Of a DNA stretch of 64,000 bases, positions 12,478 through 23,750 are shown in pieces. Position 1 is the first letter of the stretch. Each line of letters opens with the position of its first letter. The stretch lies in NCBI GenBank assembly GCA_039654915.1, contig CM077596.1, positions 52,884,501 to 52,948,500 on the forward strand, read 5' to 3'. Both the position numbers and the translations under genes were made by a program. Source of the stretch: Aquilaria yunnanensis. Lineage: Eukaryota; Streptophyta; Magnoliopsida; Malvales; Thymelaeaceae. The notes under the pieces are model-generated. The model made no database searches. It was not told the DNA's origin and saw only the letters and a list, made by a program, of their open reading frames with translations.

Positions 12478-12733
12478 GCCTCTTCCTGTCATTCTCCTCA
12501 TTTTTTTTTCTTTGCTCTTACTTTGCTCTCGTTTGCTCTTGCGCCTTCTCTTGCCTTTTTCTTTTTTCCGGCGACGGTTTTTGCGGCAGAACGATTCCCG
12601 GCATCTTGCACGATGGCGTCCAGGAATCCTTATTTCGACAAGACTTTTGGTGGGTTCTTCCTTCAGTTTCTACTTTTCTTTTAGCTTCCCGAAGTCATTT
12701 TTCTTCTTTCCGAAGTCTCTTTTTTGGTCAACC

Positions 12734-15270
12734 ATGTCTTCGGCTATTCCCGAGAGCTGGCAATCTCTTATGTCTCACCCTTGTTGCTCCACTTCTGAAA
12801 AATTAAAGAAGTGGACAGCCAAATTTTTTCTTCCCTCTTACGCCACCACGAGGTTACCCAACCTCGGTCATTTTAGCTTTATGAATCGGGACGACGAGGT
12901 TACCGTTTCCTAAGCCCAATTAAAGGCCGGACTTCGGTATCCTCCAGCGAGGATGATTTGCGAATTTTGCCAATTTCATGGCATAGCCGTAAATCAGCTT
13001 CCTCCCAACTCGTACTATTATTTCAACGCCTTTCTCTGTATGTGCGGGGTCTTCGGGGTAGAACCCCATTTTATCTTGTTCATGCAGTATTATAAGCTCT
13101 ATCCGGTCCCGAAGGGTGGCTTTTATTTCATGCTACCTCAGGGATCTGGGAGCAAGAAATTTATGTTCACCTTCGCTACCAAGGATAGCTGGCGAGGGTG
13201 GCAAAGGAAGTTCTTCTTCCTAAAAGTGGCGGAGGCCTGGTCGTATGTTCTGACTAAGTGGGCTCGGGGAAAGCTGGAGACGGATGTCGTGGATCCCAAG
13301 AAGTTGCTAACTCCCGAGTTGGCGGCGAGGTTTGAGGACTTCGACAAATGTATCCGTGCTGTCGCCGACTGGGATGCCGAGGTCCTTCCACGCTCTCTCT
13401 ACCCCTTCCCCATCATGTGGAAGCTCATGACCGAGGATGTTCTTCGGGAGTTGGGGGTGGTTAAGGAGCACAAGATGGATTTTGGCATGCCGGCTCCTAC
13501 TACCGAGGGGAAGGACTCTTGGCTAGTGAAGCTCATTCGGAGCAAGCTCACTTATGAAGCCTTCTTTGAAAGTAAGTTCCTTTCAAAGTTTTGCAGCATA
13601 AGTGCCTATCTGGACTCACACTGATGTTTTCCTTCATTTTCAGAGATGGGCGACTAGTCTTCTGCCTACTATAAGTTTCTTTTCCTTGGTTAGGTCGAGA
13701 AGGGAGAACAAACTAAGAGAGGCGTCTCCAAGAGACGAAGACTACTGGGAGCGGACCGTCTTCGGCCAAGAAGGCAAAGAAGGATACCCTTCTTCCACCC
13801 TCGAAGGATGTGGCGGAGGTCGGAGGTGTCATTGCAACTTCCACTGAGGTTGGTGGTGCCATTGCAACTTCCACCAAGGTTGCAACTTTCGCCGAACTTG
13901 AAACTCCTGCAGAGGTTCCTGCCGGGGTGGTTGCTGTTACTGCTTCTCTAAGTTTCGCCACGTCGGTGGATCTTTTGGGCTCTTTGGCAAGGAGTCCTTC
14001 TGCCGAGGAGTTGGAAAAATGCCGAAGGGACAAAGGCAAACATGTCCCTGCTGACGTGGAAGAGGTCCGGGACTTCGACGACGACGTCGCTGAGGTTGTG
14101 CCAGGTTTGTCTCTTATCTCCTTTTCGGTTTTCACAATCCCATGGCTTTCTCAGTCAAGGAGTTTTGCCTGATGAGACGCATGTTTTCTATTTTGTAGAG
14201 GATTTGGCGCCCTCAGCTTGGATGGTTGAGCATGCCCGAAGGCGGGCTCTTCAGGATTCCCACGTCCCAAAAAACAAAGTTCCGAAGGAGCCGTTCTGGT
14301 CTTTCACGGAGGACATGAATCTGTTCTCCAAGGATTGCGGGGAAATGGCTCCCCAGATGGCGAGGGGCGTACTCACTCAGGCTTCCTTCAAGGCAGTTGC
14401 CGAGGAGTGTGCCTCCGAGGATTCCCTTGCCGCTAGAGTTTCTGAGCATGCCGCTCAGGTAATTCTTCAGGCTTCTTCATTTTTCCTCCCACTTTTTTGC
14501 TTAAGTGTTTTGGCTTTTCCTTGTGTCAATTTCGCTAAGTAACTTCTTTCTTTACAGCTTCTAGGGTATAGTGGATACCTTCGGGCTTGGGTAGCGAAGC
14601 AGTCTTCGGTCCGAGCTTGGGCCGAAGATAAATTGGAGAAGCCCAAGGTTTTCTGCGCTAACTCGGTTATGACGAACACCGAGTTGAGCCGTATAGCCAA
14701 GCAGAAGGTTGCCCAGCTTCGGGAAGAGTTCTTGAAGGGCCAAGAGGATCTCTTAAAGGACTTCTCTAAGAAGATGTCCGACCTTGGTGAGAAGGTTGTG
14801 AGCTTAACCTCGGCCAATGAGGCCATTTAGAAGGAGAAAGAAGAAGAAACTGCTCTCTGGACGAAGGCTCTTGCTGACAACGCCGAACTTCAAGCCAAGG
14901 TTGACTTGCTGAAGAGTATTCGAAGAAGAAGAAGAAGATAAAGGAGTTAGATAAGGAGGTTGCAGACCTTTGGAAGGAGGTTTCGGATCTTCAGAATGAG
15001 GCGGACGACTTGGACGTAGAAAAAGACAAAGCTGTCCAGGTGACGAAGGTTGCCTTTCAGGACGGCTTCTGCTTAGCTCGTCACCAATTTCTGAAGAAAT
15101 ATCCAGACCTCGACCCTTCCTTCTTGGCTGCCCTGGATATTCCCGAGGGGCCTCGGTGGACTTGGTCGAAAGTTGAGTTCCTCAACCTACCACTTGCCCT
15201 TCCTCCTGCACCGAAGGCGGTGGCCAAAGACACAGGAGTCGAAGCTTCCCATGACGCCGAGGTCCCTTAG
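12734..15270 (+). pseudogene. Antisense multi-exon gene of the 'putative gypsy type transposon' (PF04195-like) class
   Basis: On the strand opposite to integrase. Exon 1 (12734-13571) encodes MSSAIPESWQSLMSHP..., then the conserved block with FHGIAVNQLPPNSYYYFNAF and a GWQRKFFFLK motif. It has one in-frame TAA at 12911. Predicted introns are 13572-13643 (72 nt), about 14105-14198, and 14459-14557, each with GT-AG ends. Exon 2 encodes a low-complexity Ala/Val/Thr linker. The last exon (from 14558) encodes a heptad-rich coiled coil ending EASHDAEVP at 15270. There are frameshifts near 13730 and 14920 and a second stop just after intron 1. Proteins of this class are known as extra antisense genes of Tat-lineage elements; their function is unknown. 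This copy is broken by a few point lesions only. Confidence 0.75.
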
Positions 15271-15399
15271 ATATTCTAGGGCCTTTGCCTTATTCTTGTT
15301 CTTTGTCTTTTTCTTCTTGTAACCTTCTCCTTGTACTAAGACCTTCCTCAATGAATTTTCCTTCATAATTTGGTTAAGTCTTTTGAGCAATTTTTTCCT

Positions 15400-15745
15400 G
15401 TTGTCCAGACCACTTTCGGTCAAGGGACTTCGGAAAGGTACGAGCAATTTTTGTTTCCCAATTGTCCAGACCTCTTTCAGTTAAGGGACTTTGGAAAGGT
15501 ACATTTTGCTCGTTTCATCGGCCAACCTTTGGGTAAACTCTTTTTGTTTCCGAAGTTTACTTAGGCAAGTTTTAGCCTATCTTTGTTGGCCGTACTCGAT
15601 GGACTTCACCTTTTTTGGGCATATAACCCAACCATCTTTGGAAGGAAAATAGGACTTTTGGGAGTCAATGGACTTCACCCTTTTTTGGGCATATAACCCA
15701 GTCATCCTTGGAAGGAAAACAAGAGTTTCGGGAGCGTGTGCTTCA
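15400..15745. repeat. Two short tandem duplications between the antisense gene and pol
   Basis: Units around TTGTCCAGACC(A/T)CTTTC...GGAAAGGTAC (two copies, 15400-15510) and around ATGGACTTCACC...TTTTTTGGGCATATAACCCA (two copies, 15598-15715). They lie where the sense and antisense transcription units converge. Confidence 0.6.
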
Positions 15746-15777
15746 GCTTTCTTCGGCGAGTACTTTCAGATAGGGGA

Positions 15778-15843
15778 AAACTTCTATACTTAGAGAAATT
15801 TCTCTCTTGTACAATTTCTCATCTAAAATTCTAAGTATAGAAT
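15778..15843. other. Imperfect hairpin at the end of integrase
   Basis: Arms TTCTATACTTAGAGAA and ATTCTAAGTATAGAATT face each other across about 30 nt. They sit at the integrase 3' end, between convergent transcription units. It may be a processing or termination signal, or a chance palindrome. Confidence 0.35.
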
Positions 15844-16866
15844 TTGTTTAAGGCATCTGAGTGCCATGCATTTTCCAGTTTTCCTCCTTCGGCGTCGCCA
15901 AGCTTGTATACTCCCTTTCGGACCTCGTCTAAGACCAAATAAGGCTCATTCCCATTTGGCCAAAGTACCCCATGGGATGGTTTTTAGGGTTCAAACTCGG
16001 CTTTTTGGAGGATGAGGTCTTCTTCCGTTATTCCTTTTGGCCTATCATGCAGGTTTGCACTTATGGCCACCTTTTGCTGACAGGCCTTTCTTCTAAGCTT
16101 GGTCATTTCTCAGTGTTCGTCAACTAGGTCAAGCTTAGTCGTCAACCCGAGGTCGTTTCCTCTTTCGCCGAACACCTGTATTCTAACTGATGGCCGTCCT
16201 ACTCCGATAGGGATAATGGCCTCTGTACTGGAGATAAGTGAGAAAGGTGTCTCCCCCGTGGCCCTTTGAGGAGTTGTCCGAAGACTCCTCAGTACAGTAG
16301 GAAGTTTTCCTGGTCTTTTCCCCTTGCTTCCCCTAACCTCTTTTGTAGTCCCTCTTTTATAGTTGTGTTGGCTACCTCCACTTGTTTGTTGCTCTGGGGC
16401 TGAGCTAGTGGGTCGAAGTGCATTTTTATTCCGAAGTCGGTGACGAATTCTTGGAATCCCTCGTCCATAGACTGGGAACCATTATCGGCCATTATCCTTG
16501 TCGGTATGCCAAATCTGCATATCATGTTCTTCCAGACGAACTTTTGTATATCTTTTGCCAGAATAGTTGCCAGGGGCTCTGCCTCCACCCACTTAATGAA
16601 GTAGTCTACTGCTACTACGCAGAACTTAACTCCTTCGGGTGTTATCAGGAGTGGCCCGGTGAGGTCTATGCCCCATATTGCCAAAGGGCAAGGGTGTTCT
16701 TCCGGCATTATCCACTCCGAAGGCAACTTTTGGGTGCCGGTGTGTCTATGGCAATTTTCACACCTCCTGGACGAATTGTCCTGCACCCTTTTTACTGATA
16801 CATCTCTGTAACGGACTTGCGCACCTTTGCCGGTATAATTCCTCCTCAATTAGGGAATATCGTTAG
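15838..16866 (-). pseudogene. Tat-lineage integrase (C-terminal part of pol)
   Basis: The minus-strand frame from 16849 contains the catalytic core: WGIDLTGPLLITPEGVKF with the first Asp, MADNGSQ with the second Asp, and a region QPQSNKQVEVANTTIKEGL carrying the Glu. A frameshift or stop near 16289 is followed by the C-terminal end (GVYKL, NAWHSDALNKFYT). The HHCC zinc-binding end is only partly readable. Integrase would join element DNA to the genome. The lesions mean this copy is dead. Confidence 0.8.
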
Positions 16867-16899
16867 GAACGTCTTCGCACTTTCTGCCACTTCGTGAGG

Positions 16900-17860
16900 A
16901 TTTTCGAGGTTCTTTGGTTGTGAGATACCTCTTTGTAGGGTCTTTCCACCCTTTGTTCGAGGTTGCTATACTCAACGTTGCCATGCTCGGATGGCCCAGC
17001 ACTTTGGTAACCATATTTGATTGCTCCGATGGCCTCTCTGCCCTCGGGCTCCCGAGGGGCTACTCAAGTGCCCTGATGTTCTGCACTCGGGGTTCCACGG
17101 AGTTTCCACTCTAGATCTACCTCTGCTGGGTTTCCCTCGTTGGTTTCAGCATTTTCTACTCCTGGGATTTCGACAACGAAATCTGCCAGTGCCTAGGCTT
17201 TCATTGCCCTTATAGGCTCATACATGCTGCAGTATTCTCCGAGCTCGATGCACCCTTTTGATGATCTTCCCCAAATGCTCTACCCTTTTCATGACATCGC
17301 GCAGAGGCGAGTTACTCTGGACAGTGGTAGCGTGACCTTGGAAGTAGAGTCATAGCCTTCTCCCTGCAAATAGTAAGGCATAGATGGCTTTTTTGGGTAA
17401 TGGGCATATGCCCTTGTTGCTGAGGAGACGACAACTTTTCTTTGGGTGCAGAACTCCTTCGACAGGGAGGTCTGGGTCATCTTGACCCTGTTTCTCCCGT
17501 AGGTTGAGTTCCGAGGGGCATGCTTCTTGTCGAGGACTCATCTTCACTGATCTCTCCTTCCGAACTCCCGTGAGTTGACGTGGGACCCTTCTCCCGACGA
17601 GGTACTGGTCAGGAGGGCCTTTGGCCAGAATTTAGCTGCGGCCGTCTTCGGTCTAACTGCTGCGTCACTCCAGCCATGACAGGGCGTGAGAACTCGCACA
17701 GGAAGCCTATGGTAGTAGTCAGAGGACGTTCGTCCACGGGCACGGAAGTCCCTGCTGCAGTCATTTGGTTGCCGGTTGAACCTCTAGAACGGACGGGGAC
17801 CTCGAAAGTCCTTTGTCCTTAGAACGTCGAGTTTTCAACAACAGCGACCTGGGAGTGAGT
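16900..17860 (-). pseudogene. Remnant of Tat gag, fused by deletion to pol
   Basis: Only about 1 kb separates the primer-binding site from integrase, against several kb in complete Tat elements. The minus-strand text here is broken by stops but has the polar, Arg/Ser/Glu-rich character of a Tat gag N-terminus. Protease, RT and RNase H were therefore lost by an internal deletion. Confidence 0.45.
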
Positions 17861-17879
17861 TCCCATAGATGGCGCCAAA
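17860..17879 (-). other. Primer-binding site, tRNA-Arg type
   Basis: On the minus strand the LTR end (CCATCA) is followed by TTTGGCGCCATCTATGGGAA. The TGGCGCC core is typical of plant Tat/Athila-type gypsy elements, complementary to a tRNA-Arg 3' end. It fixes the element orientation. Confidence 0.75.
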
Positions 17880-18842
17880 TGATGGTGATGAGGGCCATCA
17901 GCATCTCCACTGTGTGTCATGGAGAATACAGCAGGAGCTTTCGGAGGTGTAGGCGAGCCCTGAAAGAAGGTGCTCTGTGTTGATTGCCTGTGATGGCCGG
18001 CATCATCTTCTCGTGGCAGGCACGGTGAGGCCGAGAAGGACTTCCGGTATGAGAGAGAGGTTCGAAATGAGGATTCCTCAGGAAGACTGGCCTGAAACAC
18101 TCAGAAAACAGGGGTTAGGAGGTCCCCGGAGTGATTTTCCGGGGAGAAGCCTCCGACACCCAAGTCAGTGCTTTGGGAGGGGTGGAGAGAGAGAGCAGCA
18201 AGTACCAGAGAGTCTTGCCTGTCCGTGTTTTCTTTTGAGGGCTGGAAGGAGAAGATTCAGAGCGAAGAGAGGAGAGAGAGGGAGCTCCCCCGTCTATGAC
18301 CATTCCCCTGGTATATATAGGAGGGGGTGAGCCCTTCAGATTGCAGCACGTGTATGGACGAACACCATCCGTACTTCTGGGCGTGGGGGGCCCCTAGCCG
18401 CCTACAGGCTCCTTGGGCCACGAGCTACGATAATCATAGCCCTACATGATAGGACGTAGGCAGTGGTGACGCGTCAGAGTGCTTGCGAGGACGGCATGTA
18501 GGGTGTACGAGCGTAATGTCAAAGGCTCCTTGATGGCTCTTGTTGTACCTTCAAGGTCCCCTTGGTTGATGTCTCACTTCGGAGTGAGGGACCTTTTCCC
18601 AGAGTCACAGTGGTACTTCGGGGCATTCCTTGGCTCCGAAGTTAGCCCTTCGGGGGACTTTCACCTGTAGAAGGTGGCTGGCACTTCTCCCCGAAGCTGA
18701 CTCGGTCGCCCTCATGATGGAGGTGATATGGTAGTTTCCCGAGCTTGGCATTGGCAGGCTGCCGAGGTCACGTGCTTCAGGCGTTTGGCTCCCTCCTTTC
18801 CAGGGTCCTTAGGTGTTCGGGGCGATAGCACTTTGGTTATCA
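17880..18842 (-). repeat. 5' LTR of the Tat element at 11-18.8 kb
   Basis: 963 bp, starting TGATGGTGATGAGG and ending GGTTATCA on the plus strand. It is followed by the duplication CTTGT. Confidence 0.9.
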
Positions 18843-18847
18843 CTTGT

Positions 18848-20600
18848 GTATGTTTTCTGCTTGCAAGTTCTCTTTTCTAAGAAAATCCCTTATGAAGAAT
18901 TGTGCAAGTAAAGGAAAAAAGTAGGGACAAATGGGCCTAGTAGCTGGTAGGAGCTGCTAAGCCAAGTTTTCTTACAAGTACCCTCTATAAACATCTGTAG
19001 GTTCTAAGTTATATTTTGTGATCATGTGCAACACTAACTATAAGTATTTTATGGTTTCCAGATATTAAGAAACTAAGTGCGCAAGGATAGGTCCATGAGG
19101 CAACATTTAAAGTAACTAAAGAGTGTAAGCTATAATGGAAGATTTTAGAGTAATTTAGATGCCTTAGCTAAGGAACTTTGAGTGCTAAGTTTTGCCTTTA
19201 GATTTAGACTACTTAAGGGCTACTTCTGGGTTTTACATAAAGAGAATTAAATGTGTACAACACAATTATTACTTATGGTTAAGTAAGTATTGTTTTTTCA
19301 GCTTTGGGTAGTTTTTAATTGGTTTTAGAAGTCCATTACTCATATTGTTTTAAGTATATTGTTTTCATATTGTGCACACAGTCAAAGCCACTCATACATA
19401 TTTTCTGTGCAGGGTAGGATAGATAATAGTTACATATAAGGTTTTTCTAACCTTAGGTAGTAACTAGAAAATTGTAACTGAATGGTTTAAGTGCCAATGG
19501 CATAGGCTAATTGCCTCCATGGCACATTTCCCTGTTCCAAGCCGCTGCTTCTGCCATATCCGAACCCTAACAATCAGTGAAACAAGAACAAAACATTGCT
19601 TGGTGCTATTTCAAAACTTTGGAACCTTAATCTCAAATCTAAAGTAAGCCAACAACACATGTACAATTTAAGAAATACAAAGAAGTATATTTGACAACAT
19701 AACTTTATTTGATTTTTAGACCTAATAAGACCTTCATCTGTTGGGTAGAACCGATAGTGAGCACTATCTCTATCGCTCCTCTACCCACCCCTATAATCTT
19801 CATATCTTTTCGTCATTTCTTTTTCTACCTCAAACAAGTCCACGCTAGAATTTTTCAACAATAGCACCAGCCTATAAATGCTTAATTGTGTTCAAAGCAT
19901 CTAATCCTCACTCTTTAACCTCTTCATTCTTCTCTTCTAGTGTTTCTACCTCTTATAATTGTTGAAAAGAACCAACCAACACATCTCACAGGCCTTCTAA
20001 TCGCCTGCAGTCACTTCTAAAACCTGAAACTAAAAACAACCCCCAACAGGGAGAGAACACTGGTCACTCAAATGTTGAGCATTTTTGATTGGATCAATGA
20101 ACAAACAGTGATTTCGGCATTGGGTAACTGGTGGAGAAAGATAGCGATTTGGATGGGCAACGAGTGAATGGGCTGGCTGATGGAAGTAGAGATTTGAAAT
20201 GGATCTAAGCCCATTGAGACTAAAGAAGGTGGAGACGTGAATGAAATGGTGAGAACTTACATCAATGTCATTGCCTTTATCTTGGAGTCGTCAACCTCCA
20301 CGGAAAAGGTGGTGGAGCATTAGGAGGAGAACATACAATTAAAGATTACTATTAGGATTTTGGGAGACTGGGACTCGTTTGATTGTTCTTTTTATGGCAC
20401 CAGGACTCGTTTGATTACTAGTTTAGATCTGTTTAGAGTTTCTGGTTAATTTTTTTTCCAAATTAATTGGTTTGATTTGAACAGGTTTAGCAGTTAAGGG
20501 GCAAAGCATCTAAGTAAAAAGGCTGGGAGGCAAAGTCAGTTATTTTCTCTTTTTGTGGTAATGGTGAATCTCTAAGTTTGATTGGTAGAAGGCAAGTGTA
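18848..20600. repeat. Continuation of the CTAAG-rich tandem repeat block and putative TIR-element arm
   Basis: 18848-19500 continues the repeat unit cut at 11088 by the Tat insertion (see TAGGGTAGGTTAATCAACTA at 9947 against CAGGGTAGGATAGATAAT at 19413). 19510-20600 has no recognised coding sequence. Confidence 0.5.
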
Positions 20601-21139
20601 GGTATTTAAAAAAGTTGGAAAAAAGGTGTAGGTTTGACTAAATCTCATAGGGGGTTTCAATAATTTTCATTTTTTAAAAACATAAACTTTACCACTACTT
20701 CATTTACAATGTCCACACTATAAGAGAAACACAGATTAGTGATTAGCGAAATATTCATTGTCAGTCGCTAACTATGATTGACTATCGACTGAATGGTTCA
20801 GTAGCAAAAACATTAGTTGCAAGGTTATTAGTGACTGAAACAATTAGTCGCTTGTGGTTTAAACTATAATCAATTAGAGACTGAAATATCAATCATTGCT
20901 TTTATTTTTATTTATATTTTAAATTTTAATTGCTGAGATGTTAATATAAATAATTAATTTATATCAATGTACTAAATGTAATATTATATATATGGAATGT
21001 ACAAAATGTACAAATAATTTTTAATAAGAAAAAAGTGCAACTAAAATAAATATAAAATGAAAATGTAATATTATTAATTTAAAAATAATAAAATATTATA
21101 AAATGTTGTCCAACAATGAAACTAATGAACTAAGGAAAT

Positions 21140-22040
21140 TTGAAGTCAAGGATAGGGCCAATACCATGGTCACCCTGCCCATCCCCCTTGATAGCCAAAG
21201 TCTATCGCCTCTATCTGGCCGAACTCCCTGCCACAAGAATGGCCAGAAGAAACTGGTGCTACCCGAGAAAAGGTGGGATCATACACCTCGGGAGATAGTC
21301 GAAGAGCTCCGAGCCCGGCACGCTAGGAAACTTGAGGATACTACTACTCCCCCCGAGGTTGTGAACAGATCGCCTTCGGAAAAGAGGCACCAGCTATTGC
21401 GGGCCGAACATGATCTTCCCGAAGGCAGAACTCCCTGAAGCTGGGAACCCCCGAACCGAGGGCGTGTTTCCCGAAGAGGCACTGTTCGTACCAGAGGACG
21501 ACCTCGCCCAGGGACCTCGGGAGTACGGCATGAGCATTTAAGGAAGCATTTAAGGAAGCCTCTGACACGTCCTTTCACAGACGTCATAAGCCGCCTCAGA
21601 AGGCGCTCTGACACGCTGACGCCATCGAAATCACATCATGGCCCATCTCGGCACAAGGCTCAAGGCAACCTGCTACCAGCTATCTGCCCCCTACGCCCAG
21701 AAACTCAGGGAACATCCGACCGAACACGTGTCGCGATCTGAACGGGCTAGGTACTCCTATAAATACCAGGAAGTAAATACTTGGCAGGAGGTTGGTTGGC
21801 AAAGATCTGACCCCCAGACTCTGAGAAAATCACCAGGCGAGACTCTTTAGCCTTTATGTGATACTTCCTTTGCCTTTTCTTTACCACCACTGACTTGGGC
21901 GTCGAAGGCTTCCCCCCCGGAAACACATCCGGGGGCCTCCTAACCCTTTATTTCTGGACTTTCAGGCACACTCCCAAGGGTGAACCATCCTCCGGGCGTT
22001 CTTCCTCCCAGGAGTCTCTCCACCAGTCACCATGACTCTA
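21140..22040. mobile_element. Gypsy-type LTR fragment or solo LTR inside the CACTA element
   Basis: The segment is sharply GC-richer than its surroundings. It holds a TATA box (CTATAAATACC, about 21758-21768) followed by the phrase GACTTGGGCGTCGAAGG, a recurring motif of Tat/Athila-type LTR leaders in plants. No matching second LTR or target duplication was found, so the limits are approximate. A 111-residue open frame at 21103-21438 is Glu/Arg-rich and unassigned. Confidence 0.45.
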
Positions 22041-22640
22041 AACAATGAGGCCCCTGGCCATCACCCCTGATCGGATAAATTCATCTAAGTTGATTGGGCG
22101 ACTAAAGGCTAATGATTACCTGAGATGTCCTGTGTCTCAGGTACATGAATCCCAATCTGAGTTGGGTCGACGTCGAGCCAAGATAAATATTCCTGACAAT
22201 AATCTGGCTGCTGCTGTGATGAGTGCAATGTCGGTAGTGACCCATTCAATCCAAGGAATGACTAGTAATGAAGTGGCCTAGGAACTTGCTGTTGCTGCTA
22301 GAAACCCATCATCATGCTCAGATTAATCGAGGAAGGAAAATGGTGAAAAAATGTTGGCTTCAGCGTTGACGGTGACTAAGATTGCTAATGAGATCCCATC
22401 ATCCATGGGTTTGATGGTGGATGAGGCAGTGCGGGCTAGGATCCCATCATCCCATAAGAAACCGGCGCAATTGGGTATGACCTAGACAGAGCAGGATATA
22501 ATCCCCTCCAAATGAGCCTCCAGGTACAAGGCCAGGGTCAACACTAATTGAGAAGGTCGCCTAAGACACCATGTGGCTCAAGTATACCTTAGCAGCAACC
22601 AAGGAATCATATCCCGCTCGTAGGCCTTGCTATCCAACCA
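22041..22640. other. CACTA interior, no supported gene
   Basis: A 78-residue open frame (22045-22281, plus) is polar and without recognisable domain. It may be the remains of captured sequence. The phrase AATCCCATCATCC repeats three times within 22380-22460. Confidence 0.3.
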
Positions 22641-23750
22641 TGGACTGCATAAAAGTGTCAATGACTTGCACCCTCTCATCAGTCTACTCCTGATAGGTCT
22701 AGTAAGCCACCATCTACTCCTGAACTACGGTCACCGAAGTTCCATATTTTCCTTATGGAGCTCCTCAGTACGGTCATCCTTGTAGCCCTAAAGTTCCAAC
22801 AATGTTAGTTTTTAATAAATTTAGCAATTTAAATTTAATGAAATTGTGAAAATATAATTAAACAATATCTCAAATTGTGCATGATGAACCAGTCAAGGAA
22901 CATTAATGCCTATGGGAACCTGGTCCATACACCCTTATTTGCCCGACTGACCACCTTCTCCCAGGACTGCCGACAAAAGGTAGGATGCTTCGATGGATTT
23001 GGTTCATACTTACGTATAACCTCCTTCTTATACTGATCCTAACCATGAAATTAATGGAAACATTAAGCATTGTATAGAAATAAAATTTTGTTAAGTTTTG
23101 CTCATTACATACTATGTCATCAATCTACTGCTGAGATAGGACCTCCGTAGATCCACGACACATGAACATTCAGCAAACAAAGTCACCAAATACTACGGAT
23201 TAGCCCTCCTTAGTCTAGGGCAAAACAAATTAAAATTAGTAAAAAGAATGTTATAGTTATAAAATCATATATATTTCATGGAACTTATTATCTTACCATA
23301 CAATCATAAAGTATCTGCTTCATATGACTTCCCAGATAATGCTTTCGTGGCTCCACACCCTCAGGAGTGTCCTTGGCGAGCTACATAGAAATTCAAAACA
23401 TAGTTAGTTATATGAATTAAATAAAAAAAAAGATATACGAATGTAATGTATTTGATTAATTTACCTTAATCTACTTCATGACACCATTGACATGCTGGAA
23501 TCTCTCGCTATTCCAATGTCTGATAAGATTCTCTTAATGCTGTGGTTGGATTTCAAGTGGCCGATAGGGACGGAAGAGATTGTTGTCATTATTCGGTAAA
23601 ACCATACTGAAATGGGCCTTGATGGTTGCTTTTCTTCAATGGTTCAACTTATGCTTGTAGCGGCCCTACATCTACCTGAAAACTTATTCCTTATGCTCTC
23701 ATCATCGACCTCAGCTTAGCAGTAATGCTGATAAAATGAAAAAAAAAAAT
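22640..23750 (-). pseudogene. En/Spm-type transposase-associated protein (Transposase_24-like) remnant
   Basis: Minus-strand reading near 23035-22950 gives KKEVIRKYEPNPSKHPTF and then WEKVVSRANKG. Near 23385-23300 it gives LAKDTPEGVEPRKHYLG and HMKQILYDCM. This spacing of an aromatic/Pro motif and a conserved W is characteristic of the plant Transposase_24 family found in CACTA elements. Stops and AT-rich intron-like breaks separate the blocks, so exons cannot be joined with certainty. Confidence 0.55.

Larger units (their letters stand above)
11094..18842 (-). mobile_element. Ty3/gypsy Tat-lineage LTR retrotransposon, internally deleted, minus orientation
   Basis: Two 963-bp LTRs are bounded by the 5-bp duplication CTTGT (11089-11093, 18843-18847). 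A primer-binding site of the tRNA-Arg type lies at the right LTR, so the element reads right to left. It carries remnants of gag, then integrase, then an opposite-strand gene (12734-15270). Protease, RT and RNase H are missing, so it is a deletion derivative unable to move by itself. The two LTRs have identical length and differ at about 15 of the first 170 positions. Confidence 0.9.
5474..20670. mobile_element. Putative 15-kb Mutator-like TIR element or composite of nested repeats
   Basis: Inverted ends of about 50 bp: GAAAATTACCAAAACACCCT...ACCTACAC from 5476, and the reverse complement of 20668 downward reads GAAAATTATTGAAACCCCCT...ACCTACAC. They flank the region and interrupt the MITE described at 5409-24830. 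The likely 9-bp duplication TTTTCAAAA/TTTTTAAAA (5465-5473, 20671-20679) is low-complexity, so weak. No transposase gene is seen. The original element may have been only about 1.3 kb (roughly 5474-5640 plus 19510-20670), with the 1.7-kb tandem repeat block inserted into it. Confidence 0.45.

Noticed and set aside
16418..16798. 126-residue plus-strand frame
   Set aside because: It is the antisense shadow of integrase, which has clear catalytic motifs on the minus strand.
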